Shown piece by piece: positions 6,664 through 14,399 of a stretch of DNA of 19,360 bases (position 1 is its first letter; every line of letters starts with the position of its first letter). The notes under the pieces were generated by a model. That model worked only from the letters and a program-made list of their open reading frames with translations, was not told the origin of the DNA and made no database searches. The position numbers were made by a program, and so were the translations under genes. The DNA is from Cellvibrionaceae bacterium (GTDB lineage: Bacteria > Pseudomonadota > Gammaproteobacteria > Pseudomonadales > Cellvibrionaceae), in the NCBI GenBank assembly GCA_025800435.1, contig JAOXRV010000377.1, forward strand, positions 1 to 19,360, read 5' to 3'.

Positions 6664-7284
6664 TTACTTGGAGTAAAGTTCAACAATCAGGTTTTCGTTG
6701 ATCTCAGCGGGCAGATCGGCGCGATCAGGGACGCGCTTGAAAGTGCCTTCTTTCTTGTCTGAGTTCACGTCAACCCACTCAACTTCAGCGCGCTGGGCAG
6801 CGATGGCCAGCGAGTTCTGAATGCGCAGTTGGTTCTTGGACTTTTCGCGCACGGCAACCACGTCACCTTCCTGTACCTGGTAGGAGGCGATATTCACAAC
6901 CTGACCATTAACAGTGATGGATTTGTGCGAAACCAGCTGGCGAGATTCGGCGCGGGTAGCACCGTAACCCATGCGGTAAACCACATTGTCCAGGCGAGAT
7001 TCCAACAGCTTCAGCAGGTTTTCACCAGTAGCGCCCTTGCGACGGGCCGCTTCTTTGTAGTAACCGCGGAACTGCTTCTCCAGTACGCCGTACAAACGAC
7101 GAACTTTTTGTTTTTCACGCAGCTGAACACCGTAATCGGACAGGCGGCCGCGACGGGCGCCGTGTACACCGGGAATGGTTTCAGCTTTACATTTTGAATC
7201 CAGCGGGCGAGCGCCTGATTTGAGGAACAAATCGGTGCCTTCGCGACGCGCCAGTTTACAAGTTGGTCCTATATAACGTGCCAT
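6664..7284 (-). CDS. rpsD: 30S ribosomal protein S4
   Basis: S4 is a primary binder of 16S rRNA. In gammaproteobacteria it is also the translational repressor of the alpha operon. The 206-residue protein matches E. coli in length and contains LSDYGVQLREKQKVRRLYGV and the S4 RNA-binding domain around residues 95-155 (LDNVVYRMGYGATRAESRQ, VNGQVVNIASYQV). It is a zinc-free form: Cys9 and a second cysteine at residue 33 remain, but the full four-cysteine zinc knuckle is absent. A strong AAGGGGG site precedes the ATG, 13 bp after rpsK. Confidence 0.98.
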   Translation of the reverse strand: MARYIGPTCKLARREGTDLFLKSGARPLDSKCKAETIPGVHGARRGRLSDYGVQLREKQKVRRLYGVLEKQFRGYYKEAARRKGATGENLLKLLESRLDNVVYRMGYGATRAESRQLVSHKSITVNGQVVNIASYQVQEGDVVAVREKSKNQLRIQNSLAIAAQRAEVEWVDVNSDKKEGTFKRVPDRADLPAEINENLIVELYSK

Positions 7285-7297
7285 CTGTTAAGCCCCC

Positions 7298-7687
7298 TTA
7301 TACACGACGTTTCTTCGGAGGACGACAACCATTGTGTGGAATGGGCGTCACATCCGTAATGTTAGAAATTTTGTAACCGGCATTGTTTAATGCACGAACC
7401 GCAGATTCGCGGCCAGGCCCGGGGCCTTTTACTTCAACGTCGAGGTTCTTCAGGCCGTACTCTTTGGCCGCTTCACCAGCGCGCTCGGCAGCAACCTGAG
7501 CAGCAAAAGGCGTAGACTTACGAGAACCACGGAAACCGGAACCACCCGCAGTAGCCCAGCTCAGGGTGTTACCCTGGCGGTCGGTGATGGTTACGATGGT
7601 GTTATTAAAAGAGGCGTGGATGTGGGCGATGCCATCGACGACCGTCTTTTTTACCTTTTTACGGGTAGTTTTGCTTGGCTTAGCCAT
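7298..7687 (-). CDS. rpsK: 30S ribosomal protein S11
   Basis: S11 forms the platform of the small subunit next to the decoding region. The 129-residue product contains the family hallmarks GIAHIHASFNNTIVTITDRQ, SWATAGGSGFRGSRKSTPFA and the C-terminal PIPHNGCRPPKKRRV; the PHNG Asn-Gly pair is where E. coli S11 carries an isoaspartate. An AGAGGT site lies 9 bases before the ATG. It is 13 bp after rpsM within the alpha operon. Confidence 0.98.
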   Translation of the reverse strand: MAKPSKTTRKKVKKTVVDGIAHIHASFNNTIVTITDRQGNTLSWATAGGSGFRGSRKSTPFAAQVAAERAGEAAKEYGLKNLDVEVKGPGPGRESAVRALNNAGYKISNITDVTPIPHNGCRPPKKRRV

Positions 7688-7700
7688 AACGATCTAACCT

Positions 7701-8057
7701 CTACTTCTTGATGGGCTTACGCGGACCCTTGCGGGTGCGAGCGTTAGTCTTGGTACGCTGGCCGCGCAGCGGCAGGCTGCGACGGTGGCGCAGGCCACGG
7801 TAGCAACCGAGGTCCATCAAGCGCTTAATGTTCATGGAAATTTCACGGCGCAGGTCACCTTCAACGGTGATTTTACCTACCTCGGTACGAATTTCGTCCA
7901 TTTGAGCTTCAGAAAGCTCACCGATCTTCGTGGTTTCCGCGATACCAGTAGCCGCACAGATCTGTTGTGCGGTGGTCTTACCTACACCATAGACGTAGGT
8001 CAGAGAGATAACGGCGTGTTTGTTATCTGGTATGTTTACACCAGCTATACGAGCCAT
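7701..8057 (-). CDS. rpsM: 30S ribosomal protein S13
   Basis: S13 sits in the head of the small subunit and contacts the P-site tRNA and the large subunit. The 118 residues equal the E. coli length, begin MARIAGVNIPDNKHAVISLT and end with the basic NARTRKGPRKPIKK tail that reaches the tRNA. GGAG lies 7 bases ahead of the ATG. It is the first gene of the alpha operon; the 198-bp leader in front is the expected place for S4 autoregulation. Confidence 0.98.
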   Translation of the reverse strand: MARIAGVNIPDNKHAVISLTYVYGVGKTTAQQICAATGIAETTKIGELSEAQMDEIRTEVGKITVEGDLRREISMNIKRLMDLGCYRGLRHRRSLPLRGQRTKTNARTRKGPRKPIKK

Positions 8058-8255
8058 TTAGATACTCCACATATCATAGTAATTGCAGCGCTGACGACTA
8101 TTAACGGCTCCTCAGCACCAAAAGGCGCGCAAGGATACCGATAAAGTAGCAAAAATGCAATAGCCCGGAGGTTACCCCCCAGGCGACAGTCAACGCCCCC
8201 AAGTGAAGGTAACTGGCTTTTCTTTTAACAAGAAGTACCAGCTGCCTTCAAATTT
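8058..8255 (-). promoter_or_regulatory. Alpha-operon leader between rpmJ and rpsM
   Basis: This 198-bp gap is the longest within the ribosomal cluster. On the minus strand GTTACC and GGTAAC (plus-strand 8171-8176 and 8208-8213) enclose a smaller GGCG/CGCC pair (8182-8185 and 8194-8197), giving a two-tier stem. Downstream, TTGCAT (8155-8160) and TATCCT (8132-8137) are 17 bases apart and could be a weak sigma70 promoter, leaving a leader of about 70 bases before rpsM. In E. coli a promoter and the S4-binding pseudoknot occupy this position; that pseudoknot was not demonstrated here. Confidence 0.5.
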
Positions 8256-8372
8256 TTAGCCTTGACGCTGCTTGTGACGTGGCTCGGCGCTGCAAATTAC
8301 ACGAACAACACCATTGCGACGGACCACTTTACAGTTACGGCACATCTTCTTAACTGAAGCACGAACTTTCAT
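8256..8372 (-). CDS. rpmJ: 50S ribosomal protein L36
   Basis: This is a 38-residue gene found by direct reading: MKVRASVKKMCRNCKVVRRN, then GVVRVICSAEPRHKQRQG. It is the zinc-binding (C+) form with Cys11, Cys14, Cys27 and His33. L36 stabilises 23S rRNA helices near the GTPase-associated region. An AGAGGT site lies 6 bases before the ATG. It follows secY by 29 bp and closes the spc operon, as in E. coli. No zinc-free paralogue is in the window. Confidence 0.97.
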   Translation of the reverse strand: MKVRASVKKMCRNCKVVRRNGVVRVICSAEPRHKQRQG

Positions 8373-8401
8373 GATTCAACCTCTATTCTAGGCCTGGCAC
8401 C

Positions 8402-9721
8402 CTAGCGGGAGTTGCCATAGCCTTTTAAGTTAGCCTTTTTCATCAGTGAATCGTACTGATGAGACATCAAATGGGACTGCACTTGGGCCATGAAATCCAT
8501 GACCACCACCACCACGATCAGCAGTGAGGTGCCACCCAGGTAAAAGGGCACATTGGCCGCAACTACCAAGAACTGGGGCAATAAACATACCGCAGCGATA
8601 TAGATAGAACCGACCACGGTTAAGCGAGTCAGCACATTATCAATATACTTGGCAGTTTGCTCGCCGGGACGAATACCGGGAACAAATGCGCCTGATTTTT
8701 TCAGGTTATCCGCCACTTCCTGAGGGTTGAACATCAACGCCGTATAGAAGAAGCAGAAGAAAATGATCATTACCGTGAACAAAATAAAGTTCAGCGGCTG
8801 ACCGGGGCCCAACCACAGGGCCACTTCCTGCAGCAAATCGCTGGCCACACCCTCAGAGCCCTGGCCGAACCACTGGGCAATTGAGGCCGGGAACAGCAGG
8901 ATACTGCTGGCAAAAATGGCCGGAATTACACCAGCCATATTAATCTTCAAGGGCAGATGACTGCTCTGGGCACCGCGACCAGGCTGGCGCTTGGCGTAGT
9001 TGATGGTAATGCGACGCTGGCCGCGCTCCATCCGTACCACAAACCAAATCAGCGCAATCGCTAAGAAGGTAATCGCCAATAGCATCAGCAGATTGATATC
9101 GCCCTGCTTGGCGCCTTCAAATGATTGGCCAATTGCCGCGGGCAAGCCCGCCACAATACCGGCGAAGATCAGCATCGAGATACCGTTGCCGACACCGCGC
9201 TCGGTTACCTGCTCACCCAGCCACATCATAAACACCGCGCCGGTCACCAGTGAGGTAATCGCCACCACAAAGAAAGCGATACCGCCACCGCCGTAAGCCA
9301 AGCCTTGGCTGGCCATGCCGACGGTCATGCCGGTGCCCTGAATCAGGGCCAGGGCCACGGTCAGGTAACGGGTGTACTGGCTAATTTTGCGGCGACCTGC
9401 ATCACCCTCTTTCTTGAGCTGCTCAAGAGATGGGGTTACCGCAGACATCAGCTGCATAATAATCGAGGCAGAGATATACGGCATGATACCCAATGCCAGA
9501 ATACTCATGCGCTCTAGGGCACCACCGGAGAACATATTAAACAGGCCGAGGATGGTATCCCCGTTCTGGTTAAACATATTCGCCACCTGGTCCGGGTCGA
9601 TGCCGGGCACAGGGATATGGGTACCAATACGGTAAACCAGGATCGCTAAAAACAGAAAACGAAGGCGAGCCCAAAGCTCGCCTAAACCTTTCTGATTCGC
9701 TAATGGCATTTGTCCTGCCAT
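8402..9721 (-). CDS. secY: Protein translocase subunit SecY
   Basis: SecY is the channel subunit of the SecYEG inner-membrane translocon. The 439 residues fit the family (E. coli 443) and show ten hydrophobic segments. The sequence includes the plug region around GLFNMFSGGALERMSILALG (59-78), GEQVTERGVGNGIS (169-182), FNPQEVADNLKKSGAFVPGIRPG in the cytoplasmic loop before TM9, and the C-terminal SHLMSHQYDSLMKK. The first ATG is preferred because GAGG lies 6 bases upstream, while the internal Met5 has poorer spacing. It sits between rplO and rpmJ in the spc operon, so transcription is tied to ribosome synthesis. Confidence 0.98.
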   Translation of the reverse strand: MAGQMPLANQKGLGELWARLRFLFLAILVYRIGTHIPVPGIDPDQVANMFNQNGDTILGLFNMFSGGALERMSILALGIMPYISASIIMQLMSAVTPSLEQLKKEGDAGRRKISQYTRYLTVALALIQGTGMTVGMASQGLAYGGGGIAFFVVAITSLVTGAVFMMWLGEQVTERGVGNGISMLIFAGIVAGLPAAIGQSFEGAKQGDINLLMLLAITFLAIALIWFVVRMERGQRRITINYAKRQPGRGAQSSHLPLKINMAGVIPAIFASSILLFPASIAQWFGQGSEGVASDLLQEVALWLGPGQPLNFILFTVMIIFFCFFYTALMFNPQEVADNLKKSGAFVPGIRPGEQTAKYIDNVLTRLTVVGSIYIAAVCLLPQFLVVAANVPFYLGGTSLLIVVVVVMDFMAQVQSHLMSHQYDSLMKKANLKGYGNSR

Positions 9722-9755
9722 TACCTACCTCACTTAGCCATGCGCCGGGGCGCTA

Positions 9756-10190
9756 TTAGTCTTCGACCTTACCGCCAGCTGCTTCAATAGCAGCCTTGGC
9801 GCCTTTGGTCACTGCCAAACCTTTAATGGTAACCGCTTTGGTGATCTCACCAGACAGGAATACCTTGGCGCGCTTCATGTTCTGTTTTACCAGATCAGCC
9901 GCTTTCAACGCTTCCAGATCGATCACTTCGGCTTCAACCTTGTTCAGCTCTGCCAAGCGCACTTCTGCAGTTACGCGGCCAATACGGGAAGTAAAACCGT
10001 ATTTGGGCAGACGCTTTTGCAAAGGCATCTGACCGCCTTCAAAACCTGGACGTACGCTGCCACCGGAGCGAGACTTCAGACCCTTGTGACCGCGACCAGC
10101 GGTTTTACCAACACCGCTACCGATACCGCGACCAACGCGCTTACGGTCTTTAACGCGGCCAGGAGCGGGGCTTAGAGTATTTAAACGCAT
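9756..10190 (-). CDS. rplO: 50S ribosomal protein L15
   Basis: L15 is a late-assembly large-subunit protein with a long basic N-terminal extension. The 144 residues equal the E. coli length, and the N-terminus shows the Gly/Arg/Lys-rich RVGRGIGSGVGKTAGRGHKG followed by GFEGGQMPLQKRLPKYGF. AGGGAG, lying inside the end of rpmD, is the ribosome-binding site. The 4-bp gap suggests coupling with rpmD. Confidence 0.98.
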   Translation of the reverse strand: MRLNTLSPAPGRVKDRKRVGRGIGSGVGKTAGRGHKGLKSRSGGSVRPGFEGGQMPLQKRLPKYGFTSRIGRVTAEVRLAELNKVEAEVIDLEALKAADLVKQNMKRAKVFLSGEITKAVTIKGLAVTKGAKAAIEAAGGKVED

Positions 10191-10194
10191 TGTC

Positions 10195-10380
10195 TTACTC
10201 TCCCTCTACCTTAACCAAATAGTTGACCTTATTAATCATGCCGCGCACAGAAGGAGTATCTTCCACTTCAACGGTATGACCAATACGGCGTAAACCCAAG
10301 CCTGCAACACAGGCTTTATGGGACTGCAGGCGACCGTTTACGGACTTAACCTGAGTAACTTTTACTGTTTTCTTAGCCAT
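10195..10380 (-). CDS. rpmD: 50S ribosomal protein L30
   Basis: The short 61-residue protein carries the L30 core GLGLRRIGHTVEVEDTPSVR and GMINKVNYLVKVE, close to E. coli L30. It is the bacterial short form, without the eukaryotic L7-type extension. The ribosome-binding site is weak (a GAGAG more than 10 bases upstream), so its translation may depend on rpsE, 35 bp ahead. Confidence 0.97.
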   Translation of the reverse strand: MAKKTVKVTQVKSVNGRLQSHKACVAGLGLRRIGHTVEVEDTPSVRGMINKVNYLVKVEGE

Positions 10381-10415
10381 GGTTATTTACCAGCTCTCAT
10401 TTAACTAAGCTACGC

Positions 10416-10925
10416 TTAGTTCAAGATATCTTCTACGCTCTTACCACGCTTGGCGGCAACAGACTCGGGCGAGGCCATTGCTTTTAAGCCTTCAAAAGTG
10501 GCGCGAACAACGTTTACAGGGTTGGTAGAACCGTAGCACTTGGCCAGTACGTTCTGAACACCGGCAATTTCCAGTACGGCGCGCATGGCGCCACCAGCAA
10601 TTACACCAGTACCCTGGGAAGCGGGCTGCATGTATACCTTAGAGGCACCGTGACGACCCTTGGTGGGGTACTGAATGGTGTCACCGTTCAGCTCAACCTG
10701 GATCATATTGCGACGCGCAGCTTCCATAGCTTTCTGGATAGCGACAGGCACTTCACGAGCCTTACCGCGGCCAAAGCCTACTTTACCGTTACCATCGCCT
10801 ACCACAGTCAATGCGGTGAAGCCGAAGATACGACCACCCTTTACAGTTTTCGCAACACGGTTAACCTGTACCAGCTTTTCCTGCAGGCCTTCTGTGTTGG
10901 CGTCTTCTTTCTTACCGTTAGCCAT
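10416..10925 (-). CDS. rpsE: 30S ribosomal protein S5
   Basis: S5 lines the mRNA entry side of the small subunit and affects decoding accuracy (ram and spectinomycin-resistance sites in E. coli). The 169 residues contain the N-terminal dsRNA-binding-like domain with VNRVAKTVKGGRIFGFTALT and VVGDGNGKVGFGRGKAREVP. The C-terminal domain has MQPASQGTGVIAGGAMRAVL and GSTNPVNVVRATFEGL. An AAAGGT site lies 6 bases before the ATG. It is placed between rplR and rpmD as usual. Confidence 0.98.
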   Translation of the reverse strand: MANGKKEDANTEGLQEKLVQVNRVAKTVKGGRIFGFTALTVVGDGNGKVGFGRGKAREVPVAIQKAMEAARRNMIQVELNGDTIQYPTKGRHGASKVYMQPASQGTGVIAGGAMRAVLEIAGVQNVLAKCYGSTNPVNVVRATFEGLKAMASPESVAAKRGKSVEDILN

Positions 10926-10935
10926 ATCTTAACCT

Positions 10936-11286
10936 TTAAAATTCTAAGCCAGCTTCACGGGCGGCGTCGGCCAGAGCCTTAACGCGACCATGGTATTTAA
11001 AACCACTGCGATCGAAAGATACTTTTTCGATACCGGCGGCCTTGGCGCGCTCGGCGATCAAGGTACCTACAGCAGCAGCGGATGCGGCGTTACCAGTCTT
11101 ACCATCGCGCAGGCTCTTGTCCAGGGTAGAGGCGCTGGCCAATACCTGGCCGCCGTCGGCAGCGATGATCTGTGCATAAATATGACGCGGAGAACGGTTA
11201 ACACACAGGCGAGTGGCACCTAACTCACGAATTTTAGCGCGGGCGCGGCGTGCGCGGCGCAAACGAGATTGCTTTTTATCGCTCAT
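10936..11286 (-). CDS. rplR: 50S ribosomal protein L18
   Basis: L18 binds 5S rRNA and, with L5, attaches it to the central protuberance. The 116-residue product has a very basic N-terminus (RLRRARRARAKIRELG), the RLCVNRSPRHIYAQII core and the family C-terminus SGFKYHGRVKALADAAREAG. A GTAGGG site precedes the ATG; 10-bp gaps to both neighbours indicate tight coupling. Confidence 0.98.
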   Translation of the reverse strand: MSDKKQSRLRRARRARAKIRELGATRLCVNRSPRHIYAQIIAADGGQVLASASTLDKSLRDGKTGNAASAAAVGTLIAERAKAAGIEKVSFDRSGFKYHGRVKALADAAREAGLEF

Positions 11287-11296
11287 GACCTATGCC

Positions 11297-11830
11297 CTAC
11301 TTTTTCTTAGCTTCTTTACGACGTACATACTCATCGGCGTAGCGTACACCCTTACCTTTATAAGGCTCTGGTGGACGGAAGGCGCGAATTTCTGCAGCCG
11401 CCTGACCAAGCAATTGCTTGTCAGCGCTCTTCAGAACAATTTCTGTCTGACTTGGGGTCTCAGCTTTTACGCCCTCAGGTAGGGTGTAAACAACAGGGTG
11501 AGAAAAACCCAAAGTCAGGTCTACAGTGTTACCCGCTGCTTTTGCACGATAACCAACACCATTGAGAAGCAGTTTCTTCTCAAACCCGGCACTAACGCCG
11601 GTAACCATGTTGTTAATCAATGCACGGGTAGTGCCCGCCAATGCGCGGGACTGCTTGGCACTGTCGCGACCTGCGAAAGTCAGCGTGGAATCGTCCAGCT
11701 TAACTTCTACAGAATCGTGAATGTTCAGTGCCAAAGTACCGTTGCTGCCTTTAACAGTGATGTCTTGACCTTTGAGGTCGACAGTCACGCCAGCAGGTAC
11801 TTCAACCGGACTATTTGCAACTCGTGACAT
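11297..11830 (-). CDS. rplF: 50S ribosomal protein L6
   Basis: L6 sits at the base of the L7/L12 stalk, near the sarcin-ricin loop. The 177 residues equal E. coli and form the duplicated two-domain L6 fold. The signature near the C-terminus is EPYKGKGVRYADEYVRRKEA, with GVGYRAKAAGNTVDLTLGFS in the first half of domain 2. AGGAAA lies 6 bases before the ATG. The spacer in front is exceptionally AT-rich (see the separate entry). Confidence 0.98.
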   Translation of the reverse strand: MSRVANSPVEVPAGVTVDLKGQDITVKGSNGTLALNIHDSVEVKLDDSTLTFAGRDSAKQSRALAGTTRALINNMVTGVSAGFEKKLLLNGVGYRAKAAGNTVDLTLGFSHPVVYTLPEGVKAETPSQTEIVLKSADKQLLGQAAAEIRAFRPPEPYKGKGVRYADEYVRRKEAKKK

Positions 11831-11877
11831 TACGATTTCCTATAAAACTTTTTAAAGTTAATTTTAAAAAAGTTAAA
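11831..11877 (-). other. AT-rich rpsH-rplF spacer
   Basis: Only 7 of these 47 bases are G or C (about 15 percent), in striking contrast to the flanking genes. AACTTTTT (11846-11853) can pair with AAAAAGTT (11867-11874), and AACTTT with AAAGTT (11846-11851 with 11854-11859), so two mutually exclusive weak hairpins are possible. The segment includes the rplF ribosome-binding site. It may keep that site unstructured or be an RNase E cleavage site; neither is shown. Confidence 0.6.
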
Positions 11878-12270
11878 TTAAAATACGGTGCACAGAACCT
11901 CACCGCCAATGCCTTGGGCACGGGCAGCGCGATCACTCATCACACCCTTACTGGTAGAAACAATAGCGACACCCAAACCACCGCGTACGGAAGGCAGGCC
12001 ATCTTTACCAGCGTAGTTACGCAAGCCGGGACGGCTTACACGGTCAAGCTCAGCGATTACTGGCTTGCCCTCGAAGTATTTCAGCTCAACAGTCAGCTCG
12101 GGCTTGGCGCCTTCGGCAACACTGTAACCGCTGATGTAACCTTCGTTTTCTAAAACTTGTGCAACGCTAACCTTCAACTTAGAAGAAGGCATGGTCACGT
12201 CTGCCTTGGCAGCTTGTTGACCATTGCGAATGCGGGTCAGCATATCAGCTAACGGATCTTGCATACTCAT
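11878..12270 (-). CDS. rpsH: 30S ribosomal protein S8
   Basis: S8 is a primary binder of the 16S rRNA central domain. In E. coli it represses the spc operon by binding near the rplX-rplE junction. The 130 residues match E. coli from MSMQDPLADMLTRIRNGQ to the conserved C-terminal GVMSDRAARAQGIGGEVLC. AGGAG lies 9 bases before the ATG, 30 bp after rpsN. Confidence 0.98.
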   Translation of the reverse strand: MSMQDPLADMLTRIRNGQQAAKADVTMPSSKLKVSVAQVLENEGYISGYSVAEGAKPELTVELKYFEGKPVIAELDRVSRPGLRNYAGKDGLPSVRGGLGVAIVSTSKGVMSDRAARAQGIGGEVLCTVF

Positions 12271-12300
12271 CGGAATCTGCTCCTCGCTTCAGCGATCTAA

Positions 12301-12606
12301 TTACCAGCTGGCCTTAACCAGGCCGGGGACATCACCACGCATAGCAGCTTCACGCAGCTTGTTACGGCACAGACCAAACTTGCGGTAAACCGCGTGTGGA
12401 CGACCGGTAATGCGGCAGCGACGCTGTTGGCGGGCCGGGCTGGCGTTGCGGGGCAACTTCTGCAGCTTAACCTGGGCCTCCCACAGATCTTCCTCGGAAG
12501 TCTCTGGGTTAGCGATGATCGCTTTAAGCTCAGCACGCTTAGCGGCGTACTTAGCAACGGTGCGTGCACGCTTCGCTTCGCGTGCAATCATAGATTTTTT
12601 AGCCAT
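12301..12606 (-). CDS. rpsN: 30S ribosomal protein S14 (zinc-free long form)
   Basis: This is the 101-residue S14 of the head of the small subunit, identical in length to E. coli. The C-terminal half contains RCRITGRPHAVYRKFGLCRN and ends DVPGLVKASW. Of the four cysteines in the short zinc-binding form, only the first of each pair remains (Cys64 and Cys80), with Thr67 and Lys83 in place of the partners. It is therefore a C- protein that keeps a trace of the zinc ribbon. It lies 9 bp after rplE. Confidence 0.98.
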   Translation of the reverse strand: MAKKSMIAREAKRARTVAKYAAKRAELKAIIANPETSEEDLWEAQVKLQKLPRNASPARQQRRCRITGRPHAVYRKFGLCRNKLREAAMRGDVPGLVKASW

Positions 12607-12615
12607 GACTCTACC

Positions 12616-13155
12616 CTAGCCTTTAAAAGGAAAGTTGAAGGCTTTCAACAGTGCGCGACCTTCTTCGTCGGTGCGAGCACTGGTGGTGATGCAAATATCC
12701 AAACCACGTAGCTTGTCTACTTTATCGTAGTCAATCTCGGGGAAGATAATCTGCTCATTCACGCCCATGGAGAAATTACCACGACCATCAAACTGCTTGG
12801 GACTGATGCCGCGGAAGTCACGGATACGTGGGATAGCGATAGAAACCAAGCGCTCTAGGAATTCGTACATACGATCCTGACGCAAGGTTACTTTACAGCC
12901 TACCGGCCATCCTTCACGAACCTTAAAACCTGCAATAGATTTACGAGCTTTGGTTACCACAACTTTTTGACCTGCGATCTTCTCCAGGTCAGCCACTGCG
13001 TTTTCCAAAACCTTTTTGTCGCCAATAGCTTCACCAACACCCATATTGACGGTGATTTTGGTGATGCGAGGCACTTCCATCACGTTCGCCACACCCAGCT
13101 CATCTTTCAGCTTGGGGGCGATTTCGCTCTGGTAAAGTTCTTTCAACTTAGCCAT
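12616..13155 (-). CDS. rplE: 50S ribosomal protein L5
   Basis: L5 binds 5S rRNA and contacts P-site tRNA. The 179 residues equal E. coli and contain PRITKITVNMGVGEA, the KARKSIAGFKVREGWPVGCK loop and DFRGISPKQFDGRGNFSMGV, ending SARTDEEGRALLKAFNFPF. The 27-bp gap to rplX is where S8 would bind in the E. coli-type feedback loop; I did not identify that RNA structure. Confidence 0.98.
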   Translation of the reverse strand: MAKLKELYQSEIAPKLKDELGVANVMEVPRITKITVNMGVGEAIGDKKVLENAVADLEKIAGQKVVVTKARKSIAGFKVREGWPVGCKVTLRQDRMYEFLERLVSIAIPRIRDFRGISPKQFDGRGNFSMGVNEQIIFPEIDYDKVDKLRGLDICITTSARTDEEGRALLKAFNFPFKG

Positions 13156-13182
13156 TTTACTCTTACCGTATTAACCGTCTGC

Positions 13183-13500
13183 TTATGCGTCTACGGCTTC
13201 GCCGTTGGACTTGAAGATGCGGATCTTCTGACCATCTTCAAGGATTTTAAAACCAACCCGGTCAGCCTTTTGGGTAGCGGGGTTAAAGATCGCTACGTTA
13301 GAAGCCTGAATAGGGGCTTCCTTCTCAACGATACCACCGGCTACACCCAGCTGGGGGTTAGGCTTTTGGTGTTTCTTAATAATTTGAACACCAGATACGA
13401 TCAAGCGCTCGTCTTGCAAAACCTTAACGACTTTGCCTCGCTTGCCCTTGTCGCGGCCAGCGATAACTATCACTTCATCTTCACGTTTTATTTTACGCAT
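13183..13500 (-). CDS. rplX: 50S ribosomal protein L24
   Basis: L24 is an assembly initiator for the large subunit, located near the tunnel exit. The 105-residue protein has the KOW motif near its N-terminus (EVIVIAGRDKGKRGKVVKVL, residues 9-28) and the family stretch GGIVEKEAPIQASNVAIFNP. It follows rplN by 32 bp in the spc operon. Confidence 0.98.
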   Translation of the reverse strand: MRKIKREDEVIVIAGRDKGKRGKVVKVLQDERLIVSGVQIIKKHQKPNPQLGVAGGIVEKEAPIQASNVAIFNPATQKADRVGFKILEDGQKIRIFKSNGEAVDA

Positions 13501-13532
13501 TACCCTGTCCTCAATACCTAGCTTGCCGTACC

Positions 13533-13901
13533 TTACAGTACTTCAGGAGCCAGAGAGATGATTTTCATGAACTTCTCACCACGGAGCTCGCGAGTTACAG
13601 GGCCGAAGATACGAGTACCGACGGGCGCGTCACTGGCATTGAGCAGTACCGCTGCATTATCGTCGAACTTAATCAGAGAGCCATCTGGGCGACGCACACC
13701 TTTTTTGGTGCGTACCACAACAGCCTTCATTACCTGGCCTTTCTTTACCTTACCGCGAGGTATGGCTTCTTTTACCGTTACTTTAATAATATCGCCAACA
13801 GACGCGTAACGACGGTGTGAACCGCCCAACACCTTGATGCACATTACACGGCGAGCACCACTGTTATCAGCGACATCTAAGTAAGATTCTGTTTGAATCA
13901 T
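13533..13901 (-). CDS. rplN: 50S ribosomal protein L14
   Basis: L14 lies at the subunit interface, forms bridge B8 and is the docking site for the silencing factor RsfS. The 122 residues begin MIQTESYLDVADNSGARRVM and include GDIIKVTVKEAIPRGKVKKG and FGPVTRELRGEKFMKIISLA. GGAG lies 7 bases before the ATG. It opens the spc group; the 37-bp gap after rpsQ shows no convincing separate promoter. Confidence 0.98.
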   Translation of the reverse strand: MIQTESYLDVADNSGARRVMCIKVLGGSHRRYASVGDIIKVTVKEAIPRGKVKKGQVMKAVVVRTKKGVRRPDGSLIKFDDNAAVLLNASDAPVGTRIFGPVTRELRGEKFMKIISLAPEVL

Positions 13902-13938
13902 CGTTCGTCTCCGAAACTCTTACTACACACTACCGAAA

Positions 13939-14205
13939 TTAGATTTCAGCAGCGCGCTCTTCGATTTTAACCAGAGCCCAAGACTTAGTTTTGGACAGAG
14001 GGCGAGATTCAGAGATAGTGACTACGTCACCCATCTTGCACTCGTTCTGCTCGTCGTGGGCCTTCAGCTTAGATGACTTACTAACATACTTGCCGTAAAT
14101 CGGGTGCTTAACGCGGCGCTCGATAAGGACAGTGACGGTTTTATCCATCTTGTCGCTTACAACTTTACCAGTCAGCGTGCGTACGAGTTTTTCTGCTTCT
14201 GCCAT
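13939..14205 (-). CDS. rpsQ: 30S ribosomal protein S17
   Basis: S17 is an early-assembly OB-fold protein that binds the 5' domain of 16S rRNA. The 88 residues include RTLTGKVVSDKMDKTVTVLI, ERRVKHPIYGKYVSKSSKLK and SRPLSKTKSWALVKIEE. It is the last gene of the S10 group and begins 2 bp after the rpmC stop. Confidence 0.98.
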   Translation of the reverse strand: MAEAEKLVRTLTGKVVSDKMDKTVTVLIERRVKHPIYGKYVSKSSKLKAHDEQNECKMGDVVTISESRPLSKTKSWALVKIEERAAEI

Positions 14206-14207
14206 GG

Positions 14208-14399
14208 TTAGTTACCTGCCTTTTCGTTCAGCACTGTCTTAATGCGCGCAATATCTTTACGAGCCTGACGAATCAAGTGAGTCTGATTCAACTGACCGGT
14301 AGAGGCTTGCATACGCAGTTTAAATTGCGCTTGCAGTTGAGAAAGCAACTCTTGGTTCAGCTCTTCAACTGATTTTTCGCGGAGTTCTTGAGCTTTCAT
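14208..14399 (-). CDS. rpmC: 50S ribosomal protein L29
   Basis: This is a 63-residue two-helix protein at the tunnel exit, next to the trigger-factor and SRP docking site. It contains MKAQELREKSVEELNQELL and RQARKDIARIKTVLNEKAG. Its ATG overlaps the rplP stop by one base (TAATG), so it is translationally coupled to rplP. Confidence 0.98.
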   Translation of the reverse strand: MKAQELREKSVEELNQELLSQLQAQFKLRMQASTGQLNQTHLIRQARKDIARIKTVLNEKAGN

